Numbered from the stretch's first letter, positions 24,644 through 33,881 are shown. The stretch is DNA of 64,000 bases from Lachnospiraceae bacterium FE2018 (GCA_000702845.1 JNKK01000002.1:104384-168383), one strand, 5' to 3'. A program made the numbers and translations. Notes: generated from the sequence alone by a model not told the origin.

Positions 24644-26407
24644 ATGAATAAACGTGCAATACTATCCAACAAATCCTTTCTCTACATGACCGAATTCTTT
24701 GCCGGCATGTCTGTCATGGCGGTGGAACTGGGAGCGAGCAGACTTCTCGCGCCGTATTTCAGTTCTTCACAGATTGTCTGGACGATCATCATCGGAACGA
24801 TCATGATTGCCATGGCACTGGGCAATATTTACGGCGGCAGGTCTGCAGATAAAAATCCGGATCCGGACCGGCTGTACCGGCGGATTCTGATCGCCGCCAT
24901 CTGGATCGCTGCCATTCCGGTACTCGGAAAATATGTGATTCTGGGGATCTCAGGGCTGCTGATCATCACAATCAGCACAAATCTGCTGATCTGGGCGGCA
25001 TTATTTGCATGTCTGGTGATTTTCGTATTTCCGCTGTTCCTGCTGGGGACGGTCACGCCGTCGCTGATCAAGTTTTCCGTAGATTCTCTGGAAACCAGCG
25101 GCAGCATCGCGGGACGGCTCGGTGCGTTCAATACGATCGGAAGCATTATCGGTACATTTGTGCCGACGTTTGTGACGATTCCGGCAGTCGGAACATCTAT
25201 GACCTTCCTGATCTTCTCCGGCATTCTTCTGGTGCTCGGCATTATCTATTTTGTAAGTCCGAAGCAGGGAGGCGCGGGCGGATCTGGAGAAAACGGGACA
25301 GGCCGCGGCAATGATTCCGTGCATGAGCAGGGTTCTGATGAAGAAAAGGAAACCGAAACAGAAACTGAAACAGGAAGTGAAAAAAAGACTGTCTTTCGCG
25401 AAAAAAAGATGAAGCCGGTCAACGGTAAACGTCTGATTGCCATCGCGTTGATTGCATTCGTTCTCTGCGGCATTTTTGGACACAGTGACAGCTTTGCGTT
25501 CTGGGAAGATGATCTGACTTATGAGGGAGAATCCGTCTATAACTATCTGCAGGTGAAAGAAGATGAGCAGTCGGTCGCGCTCTCTACAAATGTGCTGTTT
25601 GGTGTACAGTCAATCCTGATGAAAAACGGCGCGCTCACCGGCATGTATTATGATTATGCAATGGCATCCCTGTATATGGCAGATGTGCAGAATAAGGATC
25701 ATCTGGATGTGCTGATTCTGGGAAACGGAACCGGGACGTTTGCGACACAGAGCGAGCGGTACTTTGAAAACCTGAAAATCGAGGGTGTTGAGATTGACGG
25801 AAAGATCATAGATCTCGCAGATCGGTATTTCGAGCAGCCGGAAGATATTCAGGTAACAGAGTATGACGGCCGCGCTTATCTCAATGCCGTAGATCATCAG
25901 TATGATGTGATCATGGTAGACGCGTTCCGCGATATTACGATCCCGTTCCAGATGTCTTCGGTTGAGTTCTCTTCAGAAGTGCGGGATCATCTTGCTGATG
26001 ACGGTGTCATGGTCGTAAACCTGAATATGCGGGGTGATGAGCCGGGGGATATCAATCATTACCTCTGTGATACCATTTCCAGCGTATTTGACGAAGTCTA
26101 TACGGCAGACGTTCCGTATACAACCAACAGGGAACTGTTCGCGTCAAACCGCGTGCGGACAGGAAGCGGCGCGGACGGAATCAAAGAAATGCTCCGGCGC
26201 GGGATCACTGCGGAAGGCCGGGAGGAACTCCGCGTGCTGATGCAGACCATTTTGGATGAACTGGTGCAGTATCAGGCCGGGGATCTGGTGATGACCGATG
26301 ATAAGGCACCGGTAGAGATGCTGGGGATCCGGCAGATTGATCTGATCATACAGGATGAGATCGGGTATTATAAGGAGCAGATTAAGAGGGGGGATTTTTC
26401 TTTCTGA
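24644..26407 (+). CDS. Membrane protein fused to a spermidine synthase-like domain
   Basis: A 587-residue protein. The first 205 residues hold about six membrane segments (FFAGMSVMAVELGASRLLAP, IIIGTIMIAMALGNIYGG and others), as in the membrane part of fused MFS/spermidine synthase proteins. A hydrophilic linker (about 206-255) contains a slippage-prone ETETETETGSEKK tract. After one more hydrophobic segment comes a spermidine synthase/methyltransferase-like domain (about 290-520) with LDVLILGNGTGTFATQ and IEGVEIDGKIIDLA, YDVIMVDAFRD. Whether it makes polyamines is doubtful, as relatives mostly lack proof of activity. No clear ribosome binding site precedes ATG 24644. An inverted repeat (26423-26431 with 26458-26466) lies beyond its stop, inside the 3' end of the convergent gene. 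Confidence 0.85.
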   Translation: MNKRAILSNKSFLYMTEFFAGMSVMAVELGASRLLAPYFSSSQIVWTIIIGTIMIAMALGNIYGGRSADKNPDPDRLYRRILIAAIWIAAIPVLGKYVILGISGLLIITISTNLLIWAALFACLVIFVFPLFLLGTVTPSLIKFSVDSLETSGSIAGRLGAFNTIGSIIGTFVPTFVTIPAVGTSMTFLIFSGILLVLGIIYFVSPKQGGAGGSGENGTGRGNDSVHEQGSDEEKETETETETGSEKKTVFREKKMKPVNGKRLIAIALIAFVLCGIFGHSDSFAFWEDDLTYEGESVYNYLQVKEDEQSVALSTNVLFGVQSILMKNGALTGMYYDYAMASLYMADVQNKDHLDVLILGNGTGTFATQSERYFENLKIEGVEIDGKIIDLADRYFEQPEDIQVTEYDGRAYLNAVDHQYDVIMVDAFRDITIPFQMSSVEFSSEVRDHLADDGVMVVNLNMRGDEPGDINHYLCDTISSVFDEVYTADVPYTTNRELFASNRVRTGSGADGIKEMLRRGITAEGREELRVLMQTILDELVQYQAGDLVMTDDKAPVEMLGIRQIDLIIQDEIGYYKEQIKRGDFSF

Positions 26408-26442
26408 ATTGCAGAAAGGAAGATCCTGCGGCGTATATTATT

Positions 26443-27180
26443 CTATCGGCGGTAGATCCGCAGGATTTCATCTGTATAAATCCCGGGGGAGGTGTAGACG
26501 ATCAGCGGCGGGTCGACGCGCATGCCCGAGCGTCCGCCTCTGGCGGCTTCGATGAGGACGAGATTAGGTTCTCTGTCCGCATAGGGATGGACCAGGCGCA
26601 TTCGTTTCGGTTCGAGTTTGTGAGCGGAGAGGGTGCGCATGATTTCCGCAAGGCGGAAGGGTCTGTGTACCATGTAGAAGCGGCCGCGGCTTTTGAGAAG
26701 TTTTGCGGCGGATGCGGCGAGATCGTCCAGCGTGCAGCAGACTTCATGCCGCGCGATTCGGATACTGTCTTCTGCATTTGTCAGACCGTGCTGCCCGATC
26801 ATGTAGGGCGGATTGCTCGTCACGACATCAAAAGAAGCCGCACCGAATGTCTGTGCGGCTTCTTTTATATCACCTGTTACAATCCGGACGCGGTTTTCAA
26901 GTCCGTTATACTGAATACTTTTCCGTGCGAGCGCTGCGCTCGCCTCCTGGATTTCCAGCCCGGTAATGGATGCGGCATCGGTGTGTGCCGCCAGAAGAAC
27001 CGGGATGATCCCGTTTCCACAGCCGAGGTCGATGACGCGTTCGCCTGTCCGGACGTCTGCGTAATCTGCCAGAAGGACGGCGTCGATGCCAAAGCGGAAT
27101 CCGGTTTTTGACTGTACGAGCCAGAATCCGTTCTGCAGGTCGTCCAGCTGTTCTTCCGGGGTTAATATGATATTATGCAT
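26443..27180 (-). CDS. trmN6: tRNA1(Val) (adenine-N6)-methyltransferase-like protein
   Basis: 245 residues from the preferred start at 27180, where ATGCATAA overlaps the stop of ricT by eight bases; a longer frame to 27297 lies wholly inside ricT. It is a class I SAM-dependent methyltransferase: VIDLGCGNGIIPVLLA (SAM loop), ITGLEIQ and the amino-methyltransferase catalytic motif VVTSNPPYM. The N-terminal DDLQNGFWLVQSKTGFRFGI is typical of the TrmN6/YfiC branch, which modifies A37 of tRNA-Val. Translational coupling to ricT, and holB upstream, match the conserved holB-ricT-yabA/trmN6 region of Firmicutes. YabA was not seen here. Confidence 0.88.
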   Translation of the reverse strand: MHNIILTPEEQLDDLQNGFWLVQSKTGFRFGIDAVLLADYADVRTGERVIDLGCGNGIIPVLLAAHTDAASITGLEIQEASAALARKSIQYNGLENRVRIVTGDIKEAAQTFGAASFDVVTSNPPYMIGQHGLTNAEDSIRIARHEVCCTLDDLAASAAKLLKSRGRFYMVHRPFRLAEIMRTLSAHKLEPKRMRLVHPYADREPNLVLIEAARGGRSGMRVDPPLIVYTSPGIYTDEILRIYRR

Positions 27181-28486
27181 TCTGCTGCGGCTCCTGTTTT
27201 GCCTGCTGTGCGGATTTATCGCCGGATGGTTTTCTGCGGTGGCGTCTGCGGCGCCGTCTTTCCTGCTTTTCCGGTCCTGCATTTTTGGCTTCTTCACCGG
27301 ATTTTACAGATCCTGCGGAGTTAGCTGCGCCGGATCTTCCGGATGCTGCCGGGTTTCCTGCACCGGATTTGCCGGATGCGGGGGCAGGTCCTGTTCCGTT
27401 TCCTGCTGCTGCAGATTGTCCGTGCTTCTGCTGCCGGTCAGTCTGTTCAGAGCGCGCAGCTGCATCGGCGTTTCCGGTTCTGGTCCGGACTTTAGCAGGA
27501 CGTTCTTCGAAGTCTTCTTCGGTTTTCTCAGCGCGTGACGGTTCCTGTACTTTCGCGCGCCGGTTTTTGCGCTCTGCAGCGCGTTCTTTTGCCTGCTCTC
27601 TTGCAGCGGCCTGCCGCTGTTCCTGCTCGGCTCTTGCGTCCCGTTCTTTTCTGCGGCGCGCACCTTTTTTATGACGTTCCAGAATGTTAATCTGATCGGC
27701 CGTCATCTCTTCGACTGTTGTTTCGTCCTCGGTTTCAATCAGGACCCGCACAGTCTGCTTGAGAATGTTGACGGTCTGCACCTCTCCCGAAAGGCCCTCT
27801 TCATTTTCAACAATATCGCCCACGTTCGGAAGCTGTTTGTTCAGGTATTCGTATGTTTCCTGTTCGTTCTTCAGGCAGCACATGAGTCTGCCGCAGGCGC
27901 CGGAGATCTTCGTCGGGTTCAGTGACAGATTCTGCTCCTTCGCCATCTTGATCGAGACAGGGATGAAGTCTGAGAGATAGGTGCTGCAGCAGACCGGTCT
28001 GCCGCACACCCCGATACCGCCGAGCATTTTCGTCTCGTCGCGGACGCCGATCTGCCGGAGTTCGATTCTCGTTTTGAAGACAGAAGCCAGATCCTTGATC
28101 AGTTCACGGAAATCCACCCGCCCGTCAGCAGTGAAATAAAAAACGAGCTTCTTGTGGTCAAAGGTGTATTCGGTGTCAATCAGTTTCATTTCGAGTCCGT
28201 GCTCGCGGATTTTTTTCTTGCAGACGGAAAAGGCCTCTTTTGCCTGCTGGTCATTTTCGGTCCGGCGGGCATTATCCTGTTCTGTCGCGATGCGGATCAC
28301 TTTCCGGAGCGGCTGCGTGATATTTGCGTCGTCCACCTCACGCGGATCCATTACGACACGTCCGATCTCAATGCCCCGTGCCGTCTCGACGATTACATAA
28401 GAACCGCGGCTGATTTCATATTCGTCCGGGTCAAAATAATATATCTTTCCAGCGTGCCGGAAACGCACGCCGATGATGTTTGTCAT
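27173..28486 (-). CDS. ricT: PSP1 domain protein RicT (YaaT) with long charged tail
   Basis: A 437-residue protein. The first 275 residues are a standard PSP1/RicT domain: MTNIIGVRFRHAGKIYYFDP, KKIREHGLEMKLIDTEYTFD and cysteine motifs GGIGVCGRPVCCSTYLSDF and ISGACGRLMCCLKNEQETY. RicT works with RicA and RicF in a complex that carries iron-sulfur clusters and promotes mRNA maturation by RNase Y. Residues about 280-437 form an added low-complexity tail rich in arginine, glutamate, alanine, glycine and lysine (RRKERDARAEQEQ, then RRRRRRHRRKP near the end), absent from the roughly 275-residue Bacillus protein. The tail could bind RNA; that is inference. The gene lies between holB and trmN6. Confidence 0.92.
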   Translation of the reverse strand: MTNIIGVRFRHAGKIYYFDPDEYEISRGSYVIVETARGIEIGRVVMDPREVDDANITQPLRKVIRIATEQDNARRTENDQQAKEAFSVCKKKIREHGLEMKLIDTEYTFDHKKLVFYFTADGRVDFRELIKDLASVFKTRIELRQIGVRDETKMLGGIGVCGRPVCCSTYLSDFIPVSIKMAKEQNLSLNPTKISGACGRLMCCLKNEQETYEYLNKQLPNVGDIVENEEGLSGEVQTVNILKQTVRVLIETEDETTVEEMTADQINILERHKKGARRRKERDARAEQEQRQAAAREQAKERAAERKNRRAKVQEPSRAEKTEEDFEERPAKVRTRTGNADAAARSEQTDRQQKHGQSAAAGNGTGPAPASGKSGAGNPAASGRSGAANSAGSVKSGEEAKNAGPEKQERRRRRRHRRKPSGDKSAQQAKQEPQQNA

Positions 28487-28491
28487 GTTCT

Positions 28492-29499
28492 TTAGTTCTC
28501 CCTGATTGTCAGAAACAGTAATTCAATTACAAGATCAAAGTTTACATTTGCGCGCAGACGTGTTGCTGCGGTGTCGATCGCTGCCAGAATGGTTTCGATT
28601 CCTTCATAGGAACTGACGGCAGCCCGGTCTTTGATGGCATTGATCTCATCTTTAAAGACGAGGTTGTCGATTTCGCGCGTCGCCTTAAACAGTAGCACAT
28701 CGCGGAACCACATGGCGAAAATATCCAGATAGCCATAGACCTTCTGTTTTTCTGCAGACATGAATTTCATCGCATCGATCAGGTCAAGGCTGTCCATTTT
28801 CTTGGAAGACTTCATCAGACGCACGGCGTCCTGCGTCATATGCATAAAATCTGCAGATTCTGCCGCCCGGATTGCCTTCCCGACATTTCCCTGTGCGTAG
28901 GAGGCCTCGATTTCCGCCTGATAGTCCGGAACATGCAGATTCTGCATCAGATATTCCTTGACCTCAACGTCTGCCGCAGGCTTGAAGTTCAGCGTCACGC
29001 AGCGGGACAGAACGGTAGGCAGCAGAATATCCGGATTTTCGGCAAGCAAAATGACAATGACATATTCCGGCGGTTCCTCGATTGTCTTGAGCATCGCGTT
29101 CTGAGCCGAGGGGGTCAGCTTTTCTGCCTCATCGATGATATAAATTTTATATGCACTCTCGTACGGACGGATGTCCGCAGTATTGACAAGCTGATCCCGG
29201 ATGTCATCGACGCCGATGCTCGCCGGTTTTTCATGAGTTACATATATAATGTCCGGATGATTTCCGCTGATCGCCTTTGCACAGGAAGGGCAGGTCATAC
29301 AGGGCTCGTCGCCGTCTTCTTCGCACAGAAGATCCATTGCAAAAAGTGTGGCGAGCAGGCTTTTTCCCACACCGTCTTCTCCGCCGAATATATATGCATG
29401 TGAAATATTGCCGCTTCTGACGGCATTGCGAAGGTGTGTTTTCAGATCTTCCTGACCGACGACCTGATCAAATCCCATAAATTTTTCCAGTTCACGCAT
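28492..29499 (-). CDS. holB: DNA polymerase III delta-prime subunit
   Basis: A 335-residue AAA+ clamp-loader subunit. Visible are the Walker A region GGEDGVGKS, a zinc-binding cysteine group CMTCPSCAKAI, the Walker B-like YIIDEAEKLT, then NAMLKTIEEPP and the SRC sensor in TVLSRCVTLNF. It works with gamma/tau and delta subunits to load the sliding clamp. The last 140 residues are the less conserved collar domain. It is the first gene of holB-ricT-trmN6, with ricT starting five bases after its stop. Confidence 0.93.
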   Translation of the reverse strand: MRELEKFMGFDQVVGQEDLKTHLRNAVRSGNISHAYIFGGEDGVGKSLLATLFAMDLLCEEDGDEPCMTCPSCAKAISGNHPDIIYVTHEKPASIGVDDIRDQLVNTADIRPYESAYKIYIIDEAEKLTPSAQNAMLKTIEEPPEYVIVILLAENPDILLPTVLSRCVTLNFKPAADVEVKEYLMQNLHVPDYQAEIEASYAQGNVGKAIRAAESADFMHMTQDAVRLMKSSKKMDSLDLIDAMKFMSAEKQKVYGYLDIFAMWFRDVLLFKATREIDNLVFKDEINAIKDRAAVSSYEGIETILAAIDTAATRLRANVNFDLVIELLFLTIREN

Positions 29500-29663
29500 G
29501 TCAAATCCTCCGCGTATAGTGTACGTGTTTCAGAATTTTTACATAACGGGCAGATTTTCCCATAGTTTATATAGTATAGCATAGAATAGGAATGTGGTCA
29601 AAAAATGTCTTTTGCCTTCAATATCATTATGATATACTAGAGTGCGTTGAAAGGGATTAATAT

Positions 29664-30278
29664 ATGGGAAAACTTTATTATATTATGGGAAAAAGCGCGA
29701 CGGGTAAAGACCATATCTACCGCGCGCTGCTGAAAAACGACGTACCGTTGCTGGAACCGCTGATTCTCTATACGACCAGGCCGATGCGCCGGGGTGAGAC
29801 GGACGGCAGAGAGTATCATTTTATCGATGCGGAAAGGCTGGAAGAGATGCGGAAACAGGGACACGTGATCGAGGAGCGTGTCTATCAGACGGTCTGCGGT
29901 CCGTGGCATTATGCGACGGTGGACGACGGCAGTGTGGACCTCGCGCATCACAGCTATCTGTCGATCGGAACGCTGGAGTCGTTCGTGCGGCTGCGGCAGT
30001 ACTACGGAACGGAACAGGTGGTTCCGCTGTACATTGAGACGGAGGACGGACTCCGGCTCGCGCATGCGCTGCAGCGGGAGCGGAAACAGCCGGAGCCGAA
30101 TTACGCGGAGCTCTGCCGCCGTTATCTCGCGGACTGCGAGGATTTTTCCGAAGAAAAAATTGAAGCGGCCGGAATCGGCATCGAAGAGCGGATTCCGAAC
30201 AATGATACCCTGCAGGGCTGCATTTTGCGTGTGCAGGAGAGAATTCTGGAACAGGAGGCGGGAACAGGAGTTTTATGA
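29664..30278 (+). CDS. Guanylate kinase-like nucleotide kinase
   Basis: A 204-residue protein with a P-loop GKSATGKD at residues 9-16, the guanylate kinase-type segment LYTTRPMRRGETDGREYHF that in Gmk binds GMP, and VIEERVYQTVCGPWHYATVD. The P-loop departs from the GPSGVGKG/S form of housekeeping Gmk, and the C-terminal part is different, so it is probably a paralogue rather than the essential guanylate kinase. Its stop overlaps the start of a LysR gene (ATGA at 30275-30278), so the two proteins are translationally coupled. A TATACT at 29633-29638 may be its promoter. Substrate unknown. Confidence 0.78.
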   Translation: MGKLYYIMGKSATGKDHIYRALLKNDVPLLEPLILYTTRPMRRGETDGREYHFIDAERLEEMRKQGHVIEERVYQTVCGPWHYATVDDGSVDLAHHSYLSIGTLESFVRLRQYYGTEQVVPLYIETEDGLRLAHALQRERKQPEPNYAELCRRYLADCEDFSEEKIEAAGIGIEERIPNNDTLQGCILRVQERILEQEAGTGVL

Positions 30279-31174
30279 TGGATATTACCTATGATTATTA
30301 TCGTATTTTCTACTATGTGGCAAAGTATAAAAGTTTTACCCGCGCGGCTTCGATTTTAATGAACAGCCAGCCGAATATTACCCGTTCCATGAATAATCTG
30401 GAGCGGCAGCTCGGATGCCGCCTGTTTGTCCGCTCAAATCGCGGCGTGCGTCTGACGGCAGACGGGGAGAGTCTCTATAAACATGTCGCAGTTGCATTCG
30501 AGCAGCTGCAGACAGCTGAGCGTGAGCTGGAAAATGCGGCAAGCCTGCGAAGCGGATCGGTTACCATCAGCGCGACAGAGACCGCGCTGCACGGAATTCT
30601 GCTGCCTGTGCTGCGGGATTACCACGCCCGGTATCCGGATATTCATCTGCGGATTCAGAATCAGAAAACACACAGCGCGGTCGAGGCAGTGCGCAACCGT
30701 CTGGCAGATCTCGCGGTAGTGACAACGCCGACGCAGATCAGCAAGCCGCTGCAGGAGACAAAGCTTCTGGATTTTCACGAGGTCCTTGTGTGCGGAGCAC
30801 ACTGCGGCGATCTGGCCGACAAGCCGCGTCACCTTAAAGAAATCCAGGAATATCCTATGGTCAGTCTGGGACGGGATTCCATGACATTCCAGTTCTATAA
30901 TGATTTCTTTTTCCGGTACGGGCTGGAGTACACGGTGGATGTGGAGGCAGCCACGGCAGATCAGCTGCTGCCGCTGATTACGCATGACCTTGGAATCGGA
31001 TTTGTTCCGGAGAGTCTGATTGAGGGACGGAATCTGACAGATCAGGTGTTCCGGATTCCGCTTATTGAAGAAGTTCCTGTCCGGTCAATCTGTCTGATTG
31101 AGTATGCCGGCAGCGCGCTGGACAGTGCTGCGGCGCGCCTGAAAGAGATGCTGCTGCAGGCGGCCGGCATCTGA
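30275..31174 (+). CDS. LysR family transcriptional regulator
   Basis: A 299-residue regulator, ATG 30275 overlapping the previous stop (30278 is an alternative, with GACAGGAG-like sequence upstream). The N-terminal winged helix is canonical: YYRIFYYVAKYKSFTRAAS, then NSQPNITRSMNNLERQLGCR and LFVRSNRGVRLTADG. The rest (about 90-299) is the LysR substrate-binding domain that senses a small-molecule co-inducer. It is coupled to a nucleotide kinase-like gene and precedes a purine permease gene by about 190 bases. A nucleobase-related signal is therefore possible but unproven. Confidence 0.93.
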   Translation: MMDITYDYYRIFYYVAKYKSFTRAASILMNSQPNITRSMNNLERQLGCRLFVRSNRGVRLTADGESLYKHVAVAFEQLQTAERELENAASLRSGSVTISATETALHGILLPVLRDYHARYPDIHLRIQNQKTHSAVEAVRNRLADLAVVTTPTQISKPLQETKLLDFHEVLVCGAHCGDLADKPRHLKEIQEYPMVSLGRDSMTFQFYNDFFFRYGLEYTVDVEAATADQLLPLITHDLGIGFVPESLIEGRNLTDQVFRIPLIEEVPVRSICLIEYAGSALDSAAARLKEMLLQAAGI

Positions 31175-31189
31175 TTTACGCAGATAACA

Positions 31190-31238
31190 GGCTGCGGGAC
31201 AGCTGATCCTGTGCAGAAACCGGGCTGCGGGACAGCTG
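31190..31238 (+). repeat. Short direct repeat between the LysR and permease genes
   Basis: GGCTGCGGGACAGCTG occurs at 31190-31205 and 31223-31238, a 33-base period. Each copy contains the small palindrome CAGCTG. Confidence 0.7.
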
Positions 31239-31277
31239 CTGTGAAGGAAAAGAAATGGAATTGTAACAACCTGTGTA

Positions 31278-31306
31278 TAGACAAAATTTTATAAATATTT
31301 TATAAT
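31278..31306 (+). promoter_or_regulatory. Promoter of the purine permease gene
   Basis: TAGACA (31278-31283) and perfect TATAAT (31301-31306) with a 17-base spacer. No purine riboswitch could be recognised in the 60-base leader. Confidence 0.65.
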
Positions 31307-31364
31307 TGACTCTGTTTTCATTTTACTAACTTATTAACGGAACAATCCAACAGGAGGAAGTTCA

Positions 31365-32741
31365 ATGTTAGAAAAACTGTTTCATTTAAAAGAGCACAAT
31401 ACAGACGTGCGCACTGAGGTTGTCGCGGGACTGACGACATTCCTGGCTATGGCGTATATCCTGGCGGTTAACCCGAACATTCTGGGAACCGTAATGGACC
31501 GGAGCGGTGTCTTCGTTGCGACTGCGATTGCATCTGCTTTTGCGACTCTGTTCATGGCACTGGTTGCCAATTATCCGATTGCACTTTCTGCAGGTCTCGG
31601 TCTGAATGCATACTTTGCATACACGGTATGCCTCGGCGAACTGGCAGATGTGGAAAATCCGTTTACAATCGCGCTGACGGCTGTTCTTGTAGAAGGTATT
31701 ATCTTCATTATCCTTTCTATTTTTAAGGCACGTGAACAGATCATTAACGGTATTCCGACCAATCTGAAAAACGGTATTACAGTCGGAATCGGTCTCTTTG
31801 TCGCTTACATCGGCCTGCGCGGCGCCAACATCCTGACATTTACAGGCGAAGGCAGTGATATGGTCATTGGCATCGGTCAGTTCGGAAGTGCAGAAGTGGC
31901 GCTGGCCCTGATCGGTTTCCTGATTATCTGTGTACTGGTTCACTATAATGTAAAGGGTGCGATTCTGATCGGCATTCTCGCCACCTGGGTACTGGGTATG
32001 ATCGCGCAGGTGTCCGGATGGTATGTGGTTAATCCGGATGCGGGCGTATTCAGCGTTTTCCCGGACTTCTCACAGGGACTGCAGCTGGGCGGCATCGCCA
32101 ATACAGCTTTTAAATTTAACTTTGGCTGGGCGGCAACGCATGTGATTCAGTTTATCGCAATCGTATTCTCGTTCCTGTATGTCGATCTGTTCGATACCAT
32201 CGGAACTGTCATCGGTGTCGCAGATAAGGCAAACCTGCTGGATAAGGACGGCAAAATGCCGCGTGTCGGCAAGGTTCTGATGGCCGATGCAGTCGGAACC
32301 ACACTGGGTGCATGCCTGGGAACTTCCACGATTACAAGTTTCGTTGAGTCCAGCGCAGGTGTCGCAGAAGGCGGAAAGACAGGTCTTACCTCCTTCACCA
32401 CAGGATGCATGTTTGTCGTAGCGCTGCTGCTTTCTCCGATTTTCCTGGCAATTCCGGCATTTGCGACGGCACCGGCCCTTCTGTATGTCGGTCTGCTGAT
32501 GTCCAGCAGTGTCAGAAAAATCAGCTTTGACGGAGATATCGCTGATACCGTCGGCGCATTCCTGGCAATGGTTATGATGCCGCTGTCATACTCGATCGCA
32601 ACCGGTATCATGTTTGCAATCCTTGCATGGGTAATCCTGAAGGTTTGCACAAAGAAAGCAAAAGATATCAGCCCGGCGATGTGGGTTATTTTTGTACTGT
32701 TCCTGCTGCGAATTGTGGCACTGATTGCAAACTTCCAGTAA
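31365..32741 (+). CDS. NCS2 family permease, adenine/guanine/hypoxanthine type
   Basis: A 458-residue transporter with about 12-14 membrane segments. It belongs to the COG2252 (AzgA/PbuG/PbuO) branch: TEVVAGLTTFLAMAYILAVN at the start, ALSAGLGLNAYFAYTV, NGITVGIGLFVAYIGL, VDLFDTIGTVIGVADKANLL and LGTSTITSFVESSAGVAEGG are family signatures. It imports purine bases with protons. A strong AGGAGG site and a consensus-like promoter precede it. The upstream LysR and nucleotide kinase-like genes may be related in function. The next gene starts 15 bases after its stop. Confidence 0.93.
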   Translation: MLEKLFHLKEHNTDVRTEVVAGLTTFLAMAYILAVNPNILGTVMDRSGVFVATAIASAFATLFMALVANYPIALSAGLGLNAYFAYTVCLGELADVENPFTIALTAVLVEGIIFIILSIFKAREQIINGIPTNLKNGITVGIGLFVAYIGLRGANILTFTGEGSDMVIGIGQFGSAEVALALIGFLIICVLVHYNVKGAILIGILATWVLGMIAQVSGWYVVNPDAGVFSVFPDFSQGLQLGGIANTAFKFNFGWAATHVIQFIAIVFSFLYVDLFDTIGTVIGVADKANLLDKDGKMPRVGKVLMADAVGTTLGACLGTSTITSFVESSAGVAEGGKTGLTSFTTGCMFVVALLLSPIFLAIPAFATAPALLYVGLLMSSSVRKISFDGDIADTVGAFLAMVMMPLSYSIATGIMFAILAWVILKVCTKKAKDISPAMWVIFVLFLLRIVALIANFQ

Positions 32742-32756
32742 GGAAGAGGATTCAAC

Positions 32757-33872
32757 ATGCAGAAAAAAACGGTTATCTTCGATATCGGAAATGTACTCAT
32801 CCGTTTCCGCTGGATTGATTTTATTCATGAATTATTCGACAGTGAGGAGACAATCCGCGGTGTGGAAGACGCCATGTGGATGAGCGGTCTCTGGAATGAA
32901 CTGGACCGCGGGGTTGTCAGTGAAGAGATGATCCTGCAGGATATCATTTCGCGCCGCCCGGAGTATGAGGCGGAGATCCGGAAGACATTTGATCATGTGG
33001 GTGATGCGATCGCCCGCGTCGATTATGCGATTCCGTGGATCCGGTCCATTAAGGCGGCGGGACATCAGGTACTGTTTCTGTCCAACTATTCGGATATCGT
33101 GCGCCGTTCCAATGAAGATGCGCTGGATTTTCTTCCGCTGATGGACGGAGGCATTTTCTCCTATGAAGCCGGTCTGGTTAAGCCGGATCCGGCGATTTAT
33201 CAGAAACTGGTGGATGATTATCAGCTGGACCCGCACAAATGCCTGTTTATTGATGACAATAAGGCAAATGTCCGCGCGGCCAATGCAGTCGGACTTCCGG
33301 CTGTGCGTTTTAAGGATTACGAGCAGGGACATGCTGCCGTCGAGGCATTTCTGAACAGTGAGACTGCGCCGTTCCGGCCCATGCGCCGCATCCGGCAGCA
33401 GCTTCCGGATGCGGAATGCGTTGAAATCCTGAAGCGCGCTTCTGAAGGCGTGCTGGCGCTGAACGGCGATGCCGGTTATAACTATGCAGTACCTCTTAAT
33501 TTTGCATATCAGGACGGAAGCATCCATTTTCACTGTGCAAAAAAAGGACACAAGATCGATGCGATCCGGCGCAATCCGCGGGTATCTTTCTGCGTGATTG
33601 ATGCGAATGAGGTGGACGCGGAAGGCATGGCAACCGATTACCGCAGTGTGATCGTGTTCGGATATGCGCGTATTCTGGAAGATCCGGAAGAGATACGCGC
33701 ATCCGCCCGTCTGATCGGCGAAAAGTATTCTGCCGCTTACCGCGAAGCATACGAGGCCGAGATCGACCGGGAATTCCCGGCACTTGCCTGCGTGGAGATC
33801 CGGATCGAACATATCACCGGCAAAGAAGGAAAGGCGCTTTCGGAAAAGCGCCGGAAACAGTATAATATATGA
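32757..33872 (+). CDS. HAD hydrolase fused to a pyridoxamine 5'-phosphate oxidase-like (NimA-type) domain
   Basis: A 371-residue fusion. Residues 1-205 are a HAD-IA phosphatase: FDIGNVLIRF (the motif I nucleophile aspartate is present, but its usual DxD partner is N), LFLSNYSD (motif II), AGLVKPDPAIYQ (motif III lysine) and CLFIDDNKANV (motif IV). After a short linker, residues about 212-371 form a split-barrel flavin-binding domain of the PNPOx/nitroimidazole-resistance type: GVLALNGDAGYNYAVPLNFA, FHCAKKGHKIDAIRRNPRVS and YRSVIVFGYARILEDP. Neither half has a known substrate here. The gene is 15 bases after the purine permease and is followed by a strong terminator, so the two are probably co-transcribed. 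Confidence 0.88.
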   Translation: MQKKTVIFDIGNVLIRFRWIDFIHELFDSEETIRGVEDAMWMSGLWNELDRGVVSEEMILQDIISRRPEYEAEIRKTFDHVGDAIARVDYAIPWIRSIKAAGHQVLFLSNYSDIVRRSNEDALDFLPLMDGGIFSYEAGLVKPDPAIYQKLVDDYQLDPHKCLFIDDNKANVRAANAVGLPAVRFKDYEQGHAAVEAFLNSETAPFRPMRRIRQQLPDAECVEILKRASEGVLALNGDAGYNYAVPLNFAYQDGSIHFHCAKKGHKIDAIRRNPRVSFCVIDANEVDAEGMATDYRSVIVFGYARILEDPEEIRASARLIGEKYSAAYREAYEAEIDREFPALACVEIRIEHITGKEGKALSEKRRKQYNI

Positions 33873-33881
33873 AGATATAAC

